Source: an uncultured Aquabacterium sp.
GTDB lineage: Bacteria > Pseudomonadota > Gammaproteobacteria > Burkholderiales > Burkholderiaceae_C
NCBI RefSeq assembly: GCF_947366995.1
Contig: NZ_CANBCC010000018.1
Location: 1-58,388, forward strand
Length of the DNA stretch: 58,388 bases
Direction of reading: 5' to 3'
Part shown: positions 35,396 to 44,666 of the stretch, piece after piece
Numbering within the stretch: position 1 is the first letter of the stretch
Layout: each line of letters opens with the position of its first letter
The notes under the pieces: generated by a model
Database searches by the model: none
Seen by the model: the letters and a program-made list of their open reading frames with translations, nothing else
Told to the model about the DNA's origin: nothing
Program-made: the position numbers and the translations under genes

Positions 35396-35496
35396 GGCTG
35401 TACGGTCCAGTTGTTCGAAGTGGGCACCTGCCAGGAGCGGCAGGGCAGGGCGCCTTTCAGAACAATCCGATCAGCCATCGAGGGCACCCACTCCCT

Positions 35497-35524
35497 CTAT
35501 CGGCGTACCCCCAGAGGTACCTGA
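35497..35524 (-). promoter_or_regulatory. candidate flagellar sigma-28 promoter of the chemoreceptor gene
   Basis: Read on the minus strand, TCAGGTAC, a 12-base spacer and GCCGATAG lie about 100 bp upstream of the chemoreceptor start. The -10 matches the FliA consensus GCCGATAA at 7 of 8 positions; the -35 match is weaker. The spacer coincides with an inverted repeat. Confidence 0.5.
35505..35520. repeat. inverted repeat GTACC-N6-GGTAC
   Basis: A 16-bp element with arms GTACC and GGTAC lies just upstream of the sigma-28-like -10 of the chemoreceptor gene. The core TACCCCCAGAGG resembles TACCCCTAGGGG upstream of the PEP-CTERM gene near 48.7 kb. Confidence 0.5.
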
Positions 35525-35605
35525 TGGCCCGCGTGCCCGGCAGCGCGCAAAACCCTGGGTTGCGTGCATTCGTTCACACGGTGTGACGTACCGGGACAGT
35601 CGCTC

Positions 35606-35619
35606 CTGATCTGGATCAA
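35606..35619. promoter_or_regulatory. FNR/CRP-family box candidate
   Basis: CTGATCTGGATCAA matches the FNR consensus TTGAT-N4-ATCAA at all but one arm position. It is 211 bp upstream of the chemoreceptor start and 68 bp downstream of the xdhC stop. The rest of the 291-bp gap (35396-35686) shows the sigma-28-like promoter and an inverted repeat, but no gene. Confidence 0.45.
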
Positions 35620-35686
35620 AACGCGCCCCGTTGCACGCGCGAACGGAAGTTAAGGCCGATTTAATGGACTTTTCAGCCCCTGGATT

Positions 35687-36610
35687 TCACGAGGCGGTGC
35701 ATTGGAGCAGTTGAGCGACCACCGCGATCGCAATCACGGCAGGCTCCTTGCCGCTCAGGCCGGGCAACCCGATGGGGCAAGTCAGCCGCGCCAGCGTGCC
35801 TTCGTCCACGCCCTGTTCGGCCAGCCGGTGAAGGAAGCGCGATCGCTTGGTCTGCGAGCCAATCAACCCGGCAAAGGCAAAGTCGCCCCGCTGAAGGACA
35901 GCCTGAACGATGCGCAGGTCCAGGTCATGCCGATGCGTCAGCACCAGGTGGCATGCGCCAGGCGGCGCTTCGGCCACTTCGGCGTCGGCCGCATCCGTTT
36001 CAACGAAGGTGATGTGGGCAGGCAGGGACGCCAGCGCTTCGGCCGAGGGCAGGCCCGGGGTGTCGCCATCGTCTTGCTCGGCATCGGGACGTTCGTCGAT
36101 CCACCGGACCGTGCAGTCGATGTCGGCCAGCAGCCGCACGATGGCCTGGCCGACGTGGCCCGCGCCGTGCAGTTCCAGGTGAAACCGGGCTGGTGGCAGT
36201 TGCCAGTCGGCGAGCACCGTCTCGGTCAGCGGCTCGAAGGCGAGGGTGACCACGCCGCCACAGCACTGGCCCAGCGTGGGCCCGAGGGGAAAGGTCTGCT
36301 GCCATGGTGCAGGCTGCACACCGGGTGGTGCCTTGCGCAAGGCCTCGCGCGCCAGTTCGATCGCCTGCCACTCGAGGTGCCCGCCGCCGATGGTGCCCTG
36401 CACGGTCGCGGTGGGCGCGTGGCCCGGCGAAGGCAGGCAGACCAGCATCCGTGTGCCAGCCTCGCGCGGGGTCGAGCCTTTGATGTGGTGTACGCGCACT
36501 ACCATGCAGGGCGTATGTGACGCGATGTGGCGCCGGGCCGTCGCCCGCAGCGCGCGCGCATGCAGGGCGCTCGGCCCCTGGCGTGGTGGCGTGGGGCGCG
36601 ATTCAGGCAT
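35687..36610 (-). CDS. xdhC: xanthine dehydrogenase accessory protein XdhC
   Basis: 307 residues. The N-terminal XdhC/CoxI domain has GSTPREAGTRMLV and GTIGGGHLEW, plus LGQCCGG with the cysteines thought to handle molybdenum cofactor. The C-terminal Rossmann-like domain has HGAGHVGQAI and THRHDLDL with GLIGSQTKRSRF. XdhC binds Moco, has it sulfurated and inserts it into XdhB. It is the last gene of xdhABC, 12 bp after xdhB. Confidence 0.94.
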   Translation of the reverse strand: MPESRPTPPRQGPSALHARALRATARRHIASHTPCMVVRVHHIKGSTPREAGTRMLVCLPSPGHAPTATVQGTIGGGHLEWQAIELAREALRKAPPGVQPAPWQQTFPLGPTLGQCCGGVVTLAFEPLTETVLADWQLPPARFHLELHGAGHVGQAIVRLLADIDCTVRWIDERPDAEQDDGDTPGLPSAEALASLPAHITFVETDAADAEVAEAPPGACHLVLTHRHDLDLRIVQAVLQRGDFAFAGLIGSQTKRSRFLHRLAEQGVDEGTLARLTCPIGLPGLSGKEPAVIAIAVVAQLLQCTAS

Positions 36611-36622
36611 GGGCGCTCCCGC

Positions 36623-38995
36623 TCACAGGGCGGCTTTCACGGCCTCGACCGCATCCAGAATGGCCTCTGGCGTGGCCGGCGCGCGCAGGGGGGGGCTCAC
36701 GCGGTGCTGGCCCACCGACGAGATGGCATCGCGTATGGCGAAGAACACCGAGAACGGCAGCAGCAGCGGGGGTTCGCCCACGGCCTTCGACCGATAGACG
36801 CTGTCCTCGACGTTGCGGTTGGCGAACAGCTTCACGTTGAATGCCTCGGGCACGTCGCTCGCAGTCGGGATCTTGTAAGTGGAGGGCGCGTGGGTCATCA
36901 GCTTGCCGGATTGCGGATGCCAGTAGAGCTCTTCGCTCGTCAGCCAGCCCATGCCCTGGATGAAGGCGCCTTCGATCTGGCCGATGTCCAGCGCCGGGTT
37001 GATGGACTGGCCGACGTCGTGCAGCACGTCGGCCTGCAGCAGCTTCCATTCGCCGGTCAGCGTGTCGACCAGCACCTCGCTGACAGCGGCGCCATAGGCG
37101 AAGTAGTAGAACGGCCGGCCGGTCATGGTCTCGCGGTTCCAGTGCAGCTTGGGCGTGGCATAGAAGCCATCGGACCACAACTGCACCCGGGCCATGTAGG
37201 CGCCCATCACCACGTCTTCGAAAGCCAGCGTCATGTCGCCCACATGCACCTGGTCTTCGGCAAAACGCACCGCGTCAAGGGCCACGCCGTGGCGTTCGCT
37301 CAGGTGCTGAGCCAGGCGCGTGCGGATCTGTTGCGCCGCATCGGCCGCGGCCTTGCCATTCAGGTCCGACCCGGTCGAGGCCGCCGTTGCCGAGGTGTTC
37401 ACCACCTTTGAAGTGTCCGTGGCCGTCACGCGCACGCGCTCTGGCTTCACGCCCAGCGTGTGGGCCACCATCTGCGCCACTTTGGTGTTCAGACCTTGCC
37501 CCATTTCGGTGCCGCCATGGTTCACCAGGATGCTGCCGTCGGTGTAGACGTGCACGAGCGCGCCGGCCTGGTTGAGGTGCACGACGTTGAAGGAGATGCC
37601 GAACTTGAGCGGCGTCAGCGCCAGTCCCTTCTTCAGCACCGGACTCGTGTCATTGAAGGCCGACACGGCTTCGCGGCGAGCGCGGTAGGTGCTCTCGCTC
37701 ACCAACTGATCGATCAGCGGGTGCAGCACGTTGTCCTCCACCACCTGTCCGTAGGGTGTGGTGTTGTGCTGTGTGGCGCCGTACAGGTTGGCCAGTCGCA
37801 CGTCGAGCGCGTCGCGGCCCAGTGCGCGTGCGATGTCGTCAAGGATGTATTCGATGGCAAAGGCGCCTTGCGGGCCGCCAAAGCCGCGGAAGGCCGTGTT
37901 GCTCTGTGTGTTCGTGCGGGCGCAGAAGCCCTGCACGTCGACGTGGGGCAGCCAGTAGGCATTGTCGAAGTGGCACAGGGCGCGCGCCATCACCGGGGCG
38001 GAGAGGTCGGCCGAGAAGCCGGCCCGCGACACCATCTCGACCTGCGCGCCCAGCACGCGCCCGTCGTCGTCGTGGCCTACCGTCCATTCGTGGACGAAGC
38101 AATGGCGCCGCCCGGTGATCAGAAAGTCATCATCCCGGTCGAGCCGCAGCTTCACGGGGCGTCCCATGCGGCGGGCCGCCACGGCGGCCACGCAGGCAAA
38201 CACCGCCGACTGCGATTCCTTGCCACCAAAACCACCCCCCATGCGCCGGCACTCGATCAGCACATCGTGGGCATGCACCCCCAGCGCGTGAGCCACCACG
38301 TGCTGCATCTCCGAGGGGTGCTGGGTCGAGCAGTGCACATGCATGCCGCGGCCCTCTTTGGGGATGGCATACGAGATCTGACCTTCCAGGTAGAACTGCT
38401 CCTGTCCGCCGAGCTTGAGCGTGCGCGATGTGCGGTGCGGCGCCTGAGCGACCGCCCCTGCTGCATCCCCCCGCTGCAGGCGCATCGGCGGGACGACGTA
38501 GCTCCCGGCATCGTGCGCCGCCTCGGGCGTCAGCACCGCGGGCAGTGGCTCGATCTGCAGGAAGGATGCGGCTCGTGCGGCCACGCGCCGTGCGGTCTCG
38601 CGGTCGGCTGACAACACGGCAAACACCGGCTGGCCCAGGTAGTGCACGGTGCCATCGGCCAGGATGGGGTCGTCGTGCACGATGGCGCCGCAGTCGTTGG
38701 TGCCGGGGATGTCGGCTGCCGTGATCACGCCGGCGATGCCGGGCTCGGCGTTCAAGGCTGCCACGTCAATGCCCAGCAACCGACCGTGGGCCACCGGCGA
38801 CAGGCCCAGCGCGCAGTGCAGCGTGCCGGCCAGTTCCGGCAGGTCGTCGATGTAGTGCGCTTCGCCGGCCACGTGCAGGCGGGCCGACTCGTGGGGGAGG
38901 GGGCGGCCGGCGGCCGTGGCACTGGTGGCCGCGTTGGTCGCCGCGTTGCTGTGCGCCGGCTGGGCCGTGAGAAACGCTTCGGTGGGCTGGTTCAT
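36623..38995 (-). CDS. xdhB: xanthine dehydrogenase molybdopterin-binding subunit XdhB
   Basis: 790 residues, full length. After an Ala/Thr-rich leader come the hammerhead domain (SARLHVAGEAHYIDDLPE) and the Moco-binding domains, with CRRMGGGFGGKESQ, TAFRGFGGPQG, GTEMGQGLNTK and, near the C-terminus, GEPPLLLPFSVFFAIRDAI, which holds the catalytic Glu. It hydroxylates hypoxanthine to xanthine and xanthine to urate, passing electrons to XdhA. The ATG at 38995 is the family-like start, 17 bp after xdhA. Cytoplasmic heterotetramer with XdhA. Confidence 0.96.
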   Translation of the reverse strand: MNQPTEAFLTAQPAHSNAATNAATSATAAGRPLPHESARLHVAGEAHYIDDLPELAGTLHCALGLSPVAHGRLLGIDVAALNAEPGIAGVITAADIPGTNDCGAIVHDDPILADGTVHYLGQPVFAVLSADRETARRVAARAASFLQIEPLPAVLTPEAAHDAGSYVVPPMRLQRGDAAGAVAQAPHRTSRTLKLGGQEQFYLEGQISYAIPKEGRGMHVHCSTQHPSEMQHVVAHALGVHAHDVLIECRRMGGGFGGKESQSAVFACVAAVAARRMGRPVKLRLDRDDDFLITGRRHCFVHEWTVGHDDDGRVLGAQVEMVSRAGFSADLSAPVMARALCHFDNAYWLPHVDVQGFCARTNTQSNTAFRGFGGPQGAFAIEYILDDIARALGRDALDVRLANLYGATQHNTTPYGQVVEDNVLHPLIDQLVSESTYRARREAVSAFNDTSPVLKKGLALTPLKFGISFNVVHLNQAGALVHVYTDGSILVNHGGTEMGQGLNTKVAQMVAHTLGVKPERVRVTATDTSKVVNTSATAASTGSDLNGKAAADAAQQIRTRLAQHLSERHGVALDAVRFAEDQVHVGDMTLAFEDVVMGAYMARVQLWSDGFYATPKLHWNRETMTGRPFYYFAYGAAVSEVLVDTLTGEWKLLQADVLHDVGQSINPALDIGQIEGAFIQGMGWLTSEELYWHPQSGKLMTHAPSTYKIPTASDVPEAFNVKLFANRNVEDSVYRSKAVGEPPLLLPFSVFFAIRDAISSVGQHRVSPPLRAPATPEAILDAVEAVKAAL

Positions 38996-39012
38996 GTCAG
39001 GGCCTTTCGGGG

Positions 39013-40542
39013 TCAGCAGGTGGCGGGCCACACCTGAACCTGGGCGGCGGGAAGCGGGGCATCCGGGCGGGTTTCGAGCCAGAAGCGCTCGAGCAGATTG
39101 GTGGCCACACGCAGCCGGTAGTCGGCGGTGGCGCGCAGGTCGCTCAGTGGCTGGAAGTCCTGCTTCAGCGCGGCCTGCGCGCGGCGCAGTGTGGCCTCGG
39201 TCCACGGTTGGCCGATGAGCGCGGCCTCGGTGGCCGGGGCGCGCCGCGCGGTGGCCGCCATGCCGCCCCAGCCCAGCCGGGCCTGCGTGATGGTGTCGCC
39301 ATCCAGAGCCAGCCACAGCCCCGCGCAGACGGCCGAGATGTCGCTGTCACGGCGCTTGGCGATCTTGTAGGCCCTCAGGCGCTCGCCCGCTGAGTTGGGC
39401 AGGGGCACCCGGATGGACTGCAGGAATTCGCCCGGCTGCATGGCGTTCTTCATGTAGTCCAGATAGAAGGCGTGCAGCGGGAGTTCGCGCGTGGTGTCAC
39501 CTTGACGCAGCACCACGCTGGCGTCCAGTGCCATCAGGATGGGGCTGCTGTCGCCAATGGGCGAGCCGTTGGCCACGTTGCCGCCCAGCGTGCCGGCGTG
39601 TCGTACCGGGGGCGAGGCGAATCGCAGCCACACTTCACGCAAGGCTGGCACGGCATCGCTCAGGGTGCGCCACGCGTCTTCCAGCGTGGCGCCGGCGCCG
39701 ATTTCCAGGCTCGGCACGCCGCCCGGGCTGGTGCTCTGCGTGATCTGCTGCAGTTCACTCACCCGGCCCAGGTAGATCACCTCGCCCAGATCGCGGAACT
39801 GCTTGGTGACCCACAGGCCCACGTCGGTGCAGCCGGCCAGCAGGCGCGCGTCCGGCAGCGCGGCTCGCAGTGCGGCCAGTTCGGTCAGGGTGCGCGGCGC
39901 GTGAAAGCGCTGCACCGCGCCGGGGTGGGCAGCGTTCGGGCCTTCGTAAGTGAGGCTGGCTGCTTCGGTGCGCTGCAGCTCCTCCAGCAGCGTGCGCAGG
40001 GGGGCCATGTCCATCGTCACGCGGGGCGCCCGGTACATCTGTTCGCCCGCGTCGAGAATGGGACGGTAGCCGGTGCAGCGGCACAGATTGCCTGAAAGGG
40101 CATCGGCCAGGGCGTGGCGTGGCAATGGCTCGCCATGGATTTCGTAGCTGTGCCACAGCGACATGACAAAGCCCGGCGTACAGAACCCGCATTGCGAGCC
40201 ATGACAGGCGACCATGGCTTCCTGGCAGGGGTGCAGGCGATCCGGTCCGGCGCTGCGGCTCACATCCTCGACCGTCAGCAGCGCCTTGCCGTCCAGCGTC
40301 GGCAGGAACTGGATGCAACTGTTGACGGTGCGGCGCTTCAGCTCGCCGGTGGCCGTGTCGGTTTCGGCCACCACCACGGTGCAGGCGCCGCAGTCGCCCT
40401 CTGCGCAACCTTCCTTGGTGCCCGTGCAGTGGGCGTGCTCGCGCAGCCATTGCAGCACGGTGGTCGTGGGCGGCAGCCCGCTCACTTCACGGATCTGGCC
40501 CTGGTGCACAAAGCGGATCGGCCGGGGTGAAAGGTCATTCAT
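39013..40542 (-). CDS. xdhA: xanthine dehydrogenase small subunit XdhA (FeS/FAD)
   Basis: 509 residues. The N-terminal ferredoxin-like 2Fe-2S domain has CTGTKEGCAEGDCGAC; the second 2Fe-2S domain has CGFCTPGFVMSLW and SGNLCRCTGYRPI. The FAD domain follows (LLAGCTDVGLWV, HAGTLGGNVANGSPIGDSSP), with a CO-dehydrogenase-flavoprotein C-terminal domain at the end. It carries electrons from XdhB to NAD+. It is the first gene of the xdhABC operon and divergent from the LysR gene. Confidence 0.96.
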   Translation of the reverse strand: MNDLSPRPIRFVHQGQIREVSGLPPTTTVLQWLREHAHCTGTKEGCAEGDCGACTVVVAETDTATGELKRRTVNSCIQFLPTLDGKALLTVEDVSRSAGPDRLHPCQEAMVACHGSQCGFCTPGFVMSLWHSYEIHGEPLPRHALADALSGNLCRCTGYRPILDAGEQMYRAPRVTMDMAPLRTLLEELQRTEAASLTYEGPNAAHPGAVQRFHAPRTLTELAALRAALPDARLLAGCTDVGLWVTKQFRDLGEVIYLGRVSELQQITQSTSPGGVPSLEIGAGATLEDAWRTLSDAVPALREVWLRFASPPVRHAGTLGGNVANGSPIGDSSPILMALDASVVLRQGDTTRELPLHAFYLDYMKNAMQPGEFLQSIRVPLPNSAGERLRAYKIAKRRDSDISAVCAGLWLALDGDTITQARLGWGGMAATARRAPATEAALIGQPWTEATLRRAQAALKQDFQPLSDLRATADYRLRVATNLLERFWLETRPDAPLPAAQVQVWPATC

Positions 40543-40630
40543 GCGAGGGCTCCGGAATCATCAGGCGGCGCAGGGCACGGCACACGGGCGTGCTTCAGTC
40601 ATCAAAAGGGTACCGCGTGGTGATGCAAGG

Positions 40631-40638
40631 GGTATACC
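40631..40638. promoter_or_regulatory. GGTATACC palindrome in the xdhA-lysR region
   Basis: A perfect 8-bp palindrome with a GTATAC core lies 90 bp upstream of xdhA. Its core matches the candidate GntR operators, but the flanks differ. It could be a second-rank site of that regulator. Confidence 0.3.
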
Positions 40639-40658
40639 ATCCTGCTTATAGCAAGGAT
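40639..40658. promoter_or_regulatory. LysR-type binding site candidate between xdhA and lysR
   Basis: An imperfect inverted repeat, ATCCTGC-TTATA-GCAAGGAT, includes TGC-N5-GCA and sits 12 bp before the LysR-gene ATG and about 100 bp before xdhA. The position suits autoregulation and control of xdhABC. Confidence 0.5.
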
Positions 40659-40670
40659 CCATGCCGGCGT

Positions 40671-41696
40671 ATGAGCAAGAGCGCGCTTTTCGACAAGATC
40701 GACCTGTCTCTCATCCGGGTCTTGCACACCGTGATCACCGAATGCAGCGTGTCGAGGGCGGCCATCCGCCTGCAATCCAGCCAGCCCGCGGTCAGCGCGC
40801 AGTTGCGCCGCCTGCGCGAGCTCACGGGCGACCCGTTGCTGGTGCGCTGCGGCCAGAGCATGGCGCCCACCGACGTGGCGTTGAGCCTGCTCGAGCCCGC
40901 ATCGGCCATCCTGCAGCATGCGCAGGCCATGTTCGGCCACAAGAGCGCGGTGCGCGAGTTCGATCCGGCCACCACGACGCTGACCTTCCGCATCGCCGCC
41001 ACCGATTACCTTGATCCTTGTTTCCTGCCCGAACTGACGCTGCGCCTGCGCCGTCTGGCGCCCCATGTGCGCGTCGAGGTGGTGCCGCTCACGTCGGATC
41101 TGGACTACCGGCGCAGCCTGGCGCGTGGCGAGGTAGACCTGGTCATCGGCAACTGGCTTGAGCCATCGGATGAACTGCACCTCGGGCGGCTTCTGACCGA
41201 CGAGGTGGTCTGCCTGGTGTCCGAAGACCATCCGGCCGCGCGGCTGCCCAAGGAAGGCAAGCGGGCCTGGACCGTCGAGCAGTACCTGGCGGCCGAACAC
41301 ATTGCGCCACCGCCGTTGCACCCGGGTGCCGTCGGCATCATCGACGAGCACCTGGCCATGCAGGGCCTGCGCCGCAACATCGTGGTGCGCAACCCGCATT
41401 TCGCCCAGCTGCCTTACATGGTGGCCGGCTCGCTGCTGGTGCTCACCACGGGCCGGCGCTTCTGCGAGCGCTATGCACGCGACCTGAAGGTGCGTCTGAT
41501 CCGTTGCCCGGTGAGCTTTCCCTCCTTGAATTACTACCAGCTGTGGCACGACCTCACGCACCACTCTGCCGCCAGCCGCTGGCTGCGCGAACAGGTGCGC
41601 GACGTGGTGCGCGGGCTGCATCAGGTGCGGCCTCCTGTGCGCGACGCGGCCGACAGCCCCGCTGCTCCTCCGTCATCTCCTGCCCGGGTGGCCTGA
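40671..41696 (+). CDS. LysR-family transcriptional regulator of the purine genes
   Basis: 341 residues. The N-terminal winged helix (LSLIRVLHTVITECSVSRAAIRLQSSQPAVSAQLRRLRELTGDPLLVR, read in parts) is standard LysR, and a periplasmic-binding-like effector domain follows (LTFRIAATDYLDPCFLPELTLRLRR). It lies divergent to xdhABC and 25 bp upstream of guanine deaminase, so it probably controls one or both. The effector is unknown; a purine is inferred. The ATG at 40671 is used because the upstream in-frame extension contains the intergenic inverted repeat. Confidence 0.92.
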   Translation: MSKSALFDKIDLSLIRVLHTVITECSVSRAAIRLQSSQPAVSAQLRRLRELTGDPLLVRCGQSMAPTDVALSLLEPASAILQHAQAMFGHKSAVREFDPATTTLTFRIAATDYLDPCFLPELTLRLRRLAPHVRVEVVPLTSDLDYRRSLARGEVDLVIGNWLEPSDELHLGRLLTDEVVCLVSEDHPAARLPKEGKRAWTVEQYLAAEHIAPPPLHPGAVGIIDEHLAMQGLRRNIVVRNPHFAQLPYMVAGSLLVLTTGRRFCERYARDLKVRLIRCPVSFPSLNYYQLWHDLTHHSAASRWLREQVRDVVRGLHQVRPPVRDAADSPAAPPSSPARVA

Positions 41697-41721
41697 GCCC
41701 GGCATCCAACCCACGCCCCAC

Positions 41722-43077
41722 ATGACCCTCCCCGCAACCCCGGGCACGCCCGGCCGCCTTGTCCTCCGAGGTGATCTGCTCGATTTCACGGCCGACCCCG
41801 GCTTTGCCGCGCCACACGAGGCCCCCGGCGTGCGGTGGCGGACTGACCACCGCGTGCTGATCGACGCAGGCCGCATCGTGGCCGTCCAGCCCGCCGACCA
41901 GGCCTTGCCGACAGGGTGGGGCGACGCGCCCGAGCAGGATCACCGTGGCCGTTTGCTGATGCCCGGTTTCATCGACACCCATGTCCACTGTCCGCAACTG
42001 GACGTGATCGCGAGCTTTGGCACCGAGCTGCTGGACTGGCTCAACACCTACACCTTCCCGGCCGAGCGCCGCTATGCCGATCCCGAGGTGTCGCGCATCG
42101 GGGCCGAGCGCTTCCTGAACGCGCTGTGGGCCCATGGTACGACCAGCGCCGTCGTCTTTCCCACGGTCCACAAGGTCAGCGCCGACGCCCTGTTCGAGCG
42201 AGCCGACGCGCACGACATGCGTCTGATCACGGGCAAGGTGCTGATGGACCGCCACGCGCCCGAGGGTCTGCTGGACGACGTCGAGCAGGCCGAGCGCGAT
42301 TGCCTGGACCTGATCGCCCGCTGGCATGGCAACGGTCGACAGGCGTATGCCGTCACCGTCCGGTTTGCGCCCACCAGCACCCCCGAGCAGCTGGTGATGG
42401 CCGGTGCGCTGTGCCGCAGCCAGCCCGGCATCTACATGCAGACGCACGTGGCCGAAAACCGCAGCGAGGTGCAGTGGGTGAGCGAACTCTTCCCCGATGC
42501 CCGCAGCTACCTCGACGTGTATGACCGCGACGGCCTGATCGGCCCGCGCTCGGTGCTCGCACACGGCATCTGGCTCGACGACCGCGACCATGCCGTGCTG
42601 CGCGAGCGGGGTGCTCAGATCGCGCATTGCCCCTCGTCCAACCTGTTTCTGGGCAGCGGGCTGTTCGACTGGGCGCGGGCGCAGCGCGAAGGGCTGCACG
42701 TGAGCCTGGCCAGCGACGTGGGCGGCGGCACAAGCCTGAGCATGCTGCGCAACATGGCGGATGCCTACAAGATCCAGGCGATGCAGGGCACCCGCCTCAG
42801 CGCCTGGAAGGCCTTGCATGCGGCCACGCTCGGTTCGGCCGAGGCCCTGGGCCTGGCACACGAAATCGGCCAGATCGAACCCGGACACATGGCGGATTTC
42901 GCGATCTGGAACTGGTCGCACGGGGATGTGGCGCATCACCGGGACAGCCTGGCACGCGGCTCGCATGGGTCACTGCACGAGCGGGTGTTCGCCTGGATGA
43001 CACTCGGCGACGAACGGAACCTCGCGGCCACGCTGGTGGCGGGCCAAACGGTGTTCCAATCTGCATCCGTCATGTAA
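41722..43077 (+). CDS. guaD: guanine deaminase
   Basis: 451 residues of the amidohydrolase superfamily. The metal motif HVHCPQLDVIASFG with GFIDTHVHCPQ is the guanine deaminase hallmark, and TYTFPAERRYADP, MQTHVAENRSEV, LAHGIWLDD, HCPSSNLFLGSGLFD and SDVGGGTSLSMLRNM complete the active site. It deaminates guanine to xanthine, the substrate of the neighbouring XdhABC. It follows the LysR gene by 25 bp and precedes the ABC-transporter genes. Confidence 0.96.
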   Translation: MTLPATPGTPGRLVLRGDLLDFTADPGFAAPHEAPGVRWRTDHRVLIDAGRIVAVQPADQALPTGWGDAPEQDHRGRLLMPGFIDTHVHCPQLDVIASFGTELLDWLNTYTFPAERRYADPEVSRIGAERFLNALWAHGTTSAVVFPTVHKVSADALFERADAHDMRLITGKVLMDRHAPEGLLDDVEQAERDCLDLIARWHGNGRQAYAVTVRFAPTSTPEQLVMAGALCRSQPGIYMQTHVAENRSEVQWVSELFPDARSYLDVYDRDGLIGPRSVLAHGIWLDDRDHAVLRERGAQIAHCPSSNLFLGSGLFDWARAQREGLHVSLASDVGGGTSLSMLRNMADAYKIQAMQGTRLSAWKALHAATLGSAEALGLAHEIGQIEPGHMADFAIWNWSHGDVAHHRDSLARGSHGSLHERVFAWMTLGDERNLAATLVAGQTVFQSASVM

Positions 43078-43094
43078 TGGCCCGTACCGGGCCA
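43078..43094. repeat. inverted repeat between guaD and the ABC ATPase gene
   Basis: TGGCCCG-TAC-CGGGCCA has perfect 7-bp arms and begins at the last base of, or directly after, the guaD stop. With no T-run it is more likely an mRNA hairpin that attenuates or protects the transcript than a terminator. Confidence 0.4.
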
Positions 43095-43115
43095 CCCCCC
43101 ATTTCATCCCCCAGC

Positions 43116-44666
43116 ATGTCCTTCCGACTTGAACTGCGGCACATCACCAAGCAGTACCCCGGCGTGCGCGCCAATGACGCGGTCAGCCTGAAGGTGCGTC
43201 CCGGCGAGATCCACGCGGTGCTCGGCGAAAACGGCGCCGGCAAGTCCACGCTGATGAAGATCATCTTCGGCGCGGTCAAGCCCGATGCCGGCGAGATCCT
43301 GTTCAACGGTCAGCCGGTGCAGGTGCGCTCGCCGCAAGAGGCGCGGGCGCTCGGCATCAGCATGGTGTTCCAGCATTTTTCGCTGTTCGACACCCTGACG
43401 GCCGCCGAGAACGTGTGGCTTGGCCTGGATCGCAGTCTGAGCCTGGCCGAGGTCACCGAGCGCATCCTCACGGTGTCGCGTGAATACGGGCTGGAGGTCG
43501 ACCCGGCGCGCCACGTGCATTCGCTCTCCGTGGGCGAGCGGCAGCGTGTCGAGATCGTGCGCGCGCTGCTGACCCGGCCGCAGTTGCTGATCCTGGACGA
43601 GCCGACATCGGTGCTCACGCCGCAGGCGGTCGACAAGCTTTTCGTGACCCTGCGTCAGCTCGCGGCCGAAGGCTGCTCCATTCTCTACATCAGCCACAAG
43701 CTCGACGAGATCCGCAACCTGTGCCACCACTGCACCGTGCTGCGTGGCGGCAAGGTCACGGGCGAGGTTGACCCGCGTGCCGAGAGCAACGCCAGCCTGT
43801 CGCGCCTGATGATAGGCAGCGAGCCGCCCGAACTGCAGCGCAGCGCCCCGGTGCTGGGCGACGTGGCGCTCAGCGTCAAGGGCCTGAACGTCGGCAGCCC
43901 GGATCCGTTCGGCACCGACCTGCGCCAGGTCGGCTTCTCGCTGCGTGCCGGCGAGATCGTCGGCATTGCGGGCGTATCGGGCAACGGTCAGCAGGCCTTG
44001 ATGGCCGTGCTGAGCGGCGAAGACCCCCGTGCCGCGCCGGGCAGCGTGACGCTGTTCGGCCGTGACATCAGCCGCGCGTCGCCGCGCCAGCGCCGTGAGC
44101 AGGGCCTGCACAGCGTGCCGGAAGAGCGGCTGGGCCGTGGCGCCGTGCCCACGTTGTCGCTCGCCCAGAACACGCTGCTGACCCGCACCGACGCCGTCGG
44201 TCCGGGCGGCTGGCTGCGTTCCGCCGGCATCGTGGGGATGGCGCAGGAGTTGATCCAGCGCTTCAACGTGAAGGCAGCAGGGCCGCACGCGCTCGCGCGC
44301 AGCCTGTCGGGCGGCAACCTGCAGAAGTTCATCATGGGCCGAGAGATCGACGCCTTGCCCAAGGTGTTGCTGGTGTCTCAGCCGACCTGGGGGGTCGATG
44401 TGGGGGCCGCGGCGCAGATCCGCGGCGAGTTGTTGAAGCTGCGCGATGCCGGCTGTGCCGTGCTCGTGGTCAGCGAGGAGCTGGACGAATTGTTCGAAGT
44501 GAGCGACCGCCTGATGGTGATGGCGCAAGGGCGGCTGTCGCCGTCCATCCCGACCGCCGAGGCCACGGTGGAACAGATTGGTGCGTGGATGAGTGGCCTG
44601 TGGGAATCGACCTCGGCGCCGACGCCGGCCGCGGGCAACCTGGGGGGCGCGCATGTTCAAGCTTGA
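43116..44666 (+). CDS. nucleoside-type ABC transporter ATP-binding protein (two ABC domains)
   Basis: 516 residues with two tandem ABC domains. The first is complete: Walker A GENGAGKST, signature LSVGERQRVEIVRALL and LLILDEPTSVLTPQ. The second (about 255-505) has LSGGNLQKFIMGREI, and its Walker A region (IAGVSGNGQQAL) is degenerate, as in the RbsA/YufO-like group. It pairs with two BMP-associated permeases and a BMP lipoprotein encoded downstream. The setting (guaD, xdhABC) points to purine nucleosides or bases as cargo. Confidence 0.93.
   Translation: MSFRLELRHITKQYPGVRANDAVSLKVRPGEIHAVLGENGAGKSTLMKIIFGAVKPDAGEILFNGQPVQVRSPQEARALGISMVFQHFSLFDTLTAAENVWLGLDRSLSLAEVTERILTVSREYGLEVDPARHVHSLSVGERQRVEIVRALLTRPQLLILDEPTSVLTPQAVDKLFVTLRQLAAEGCSILYISHKLDEIRNLCHHCTVLRGGKVTGEVDPRAESNASLSRLMIGSEPPELQRSAPVLGDVALSVKGLNVGSPDPFGTDLRQVGFSLRAGEIVGIAGVSGNGQQALMAVLSGEDPRAAPGSVTLFGRDISRASPRQRREQGLHSVPEERLGRGAVPTLSLAQNTLLTRTDAVGPGGWLRSAGIVGMAQELIQRFNVKAAGPHALARSLSGGNLQKFIMGREIDALPKVLLVSQPTWGVDVGAAAQIRGELLKLRDAGCAVLVVSEELDELFEVSDRLMVMAQGRLSPSIPTAEATVEQIGAWMSGLWESTSAPTPAAGNLGGAHVQA

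Noticed and set aside
41697-43115. guanine or other purine riboswitch upstream of guaD or the ABC genes
   Set aside because: The gaps are only 25 and 38 bp, too short for a purine aptamer, and no conserved core is seen.
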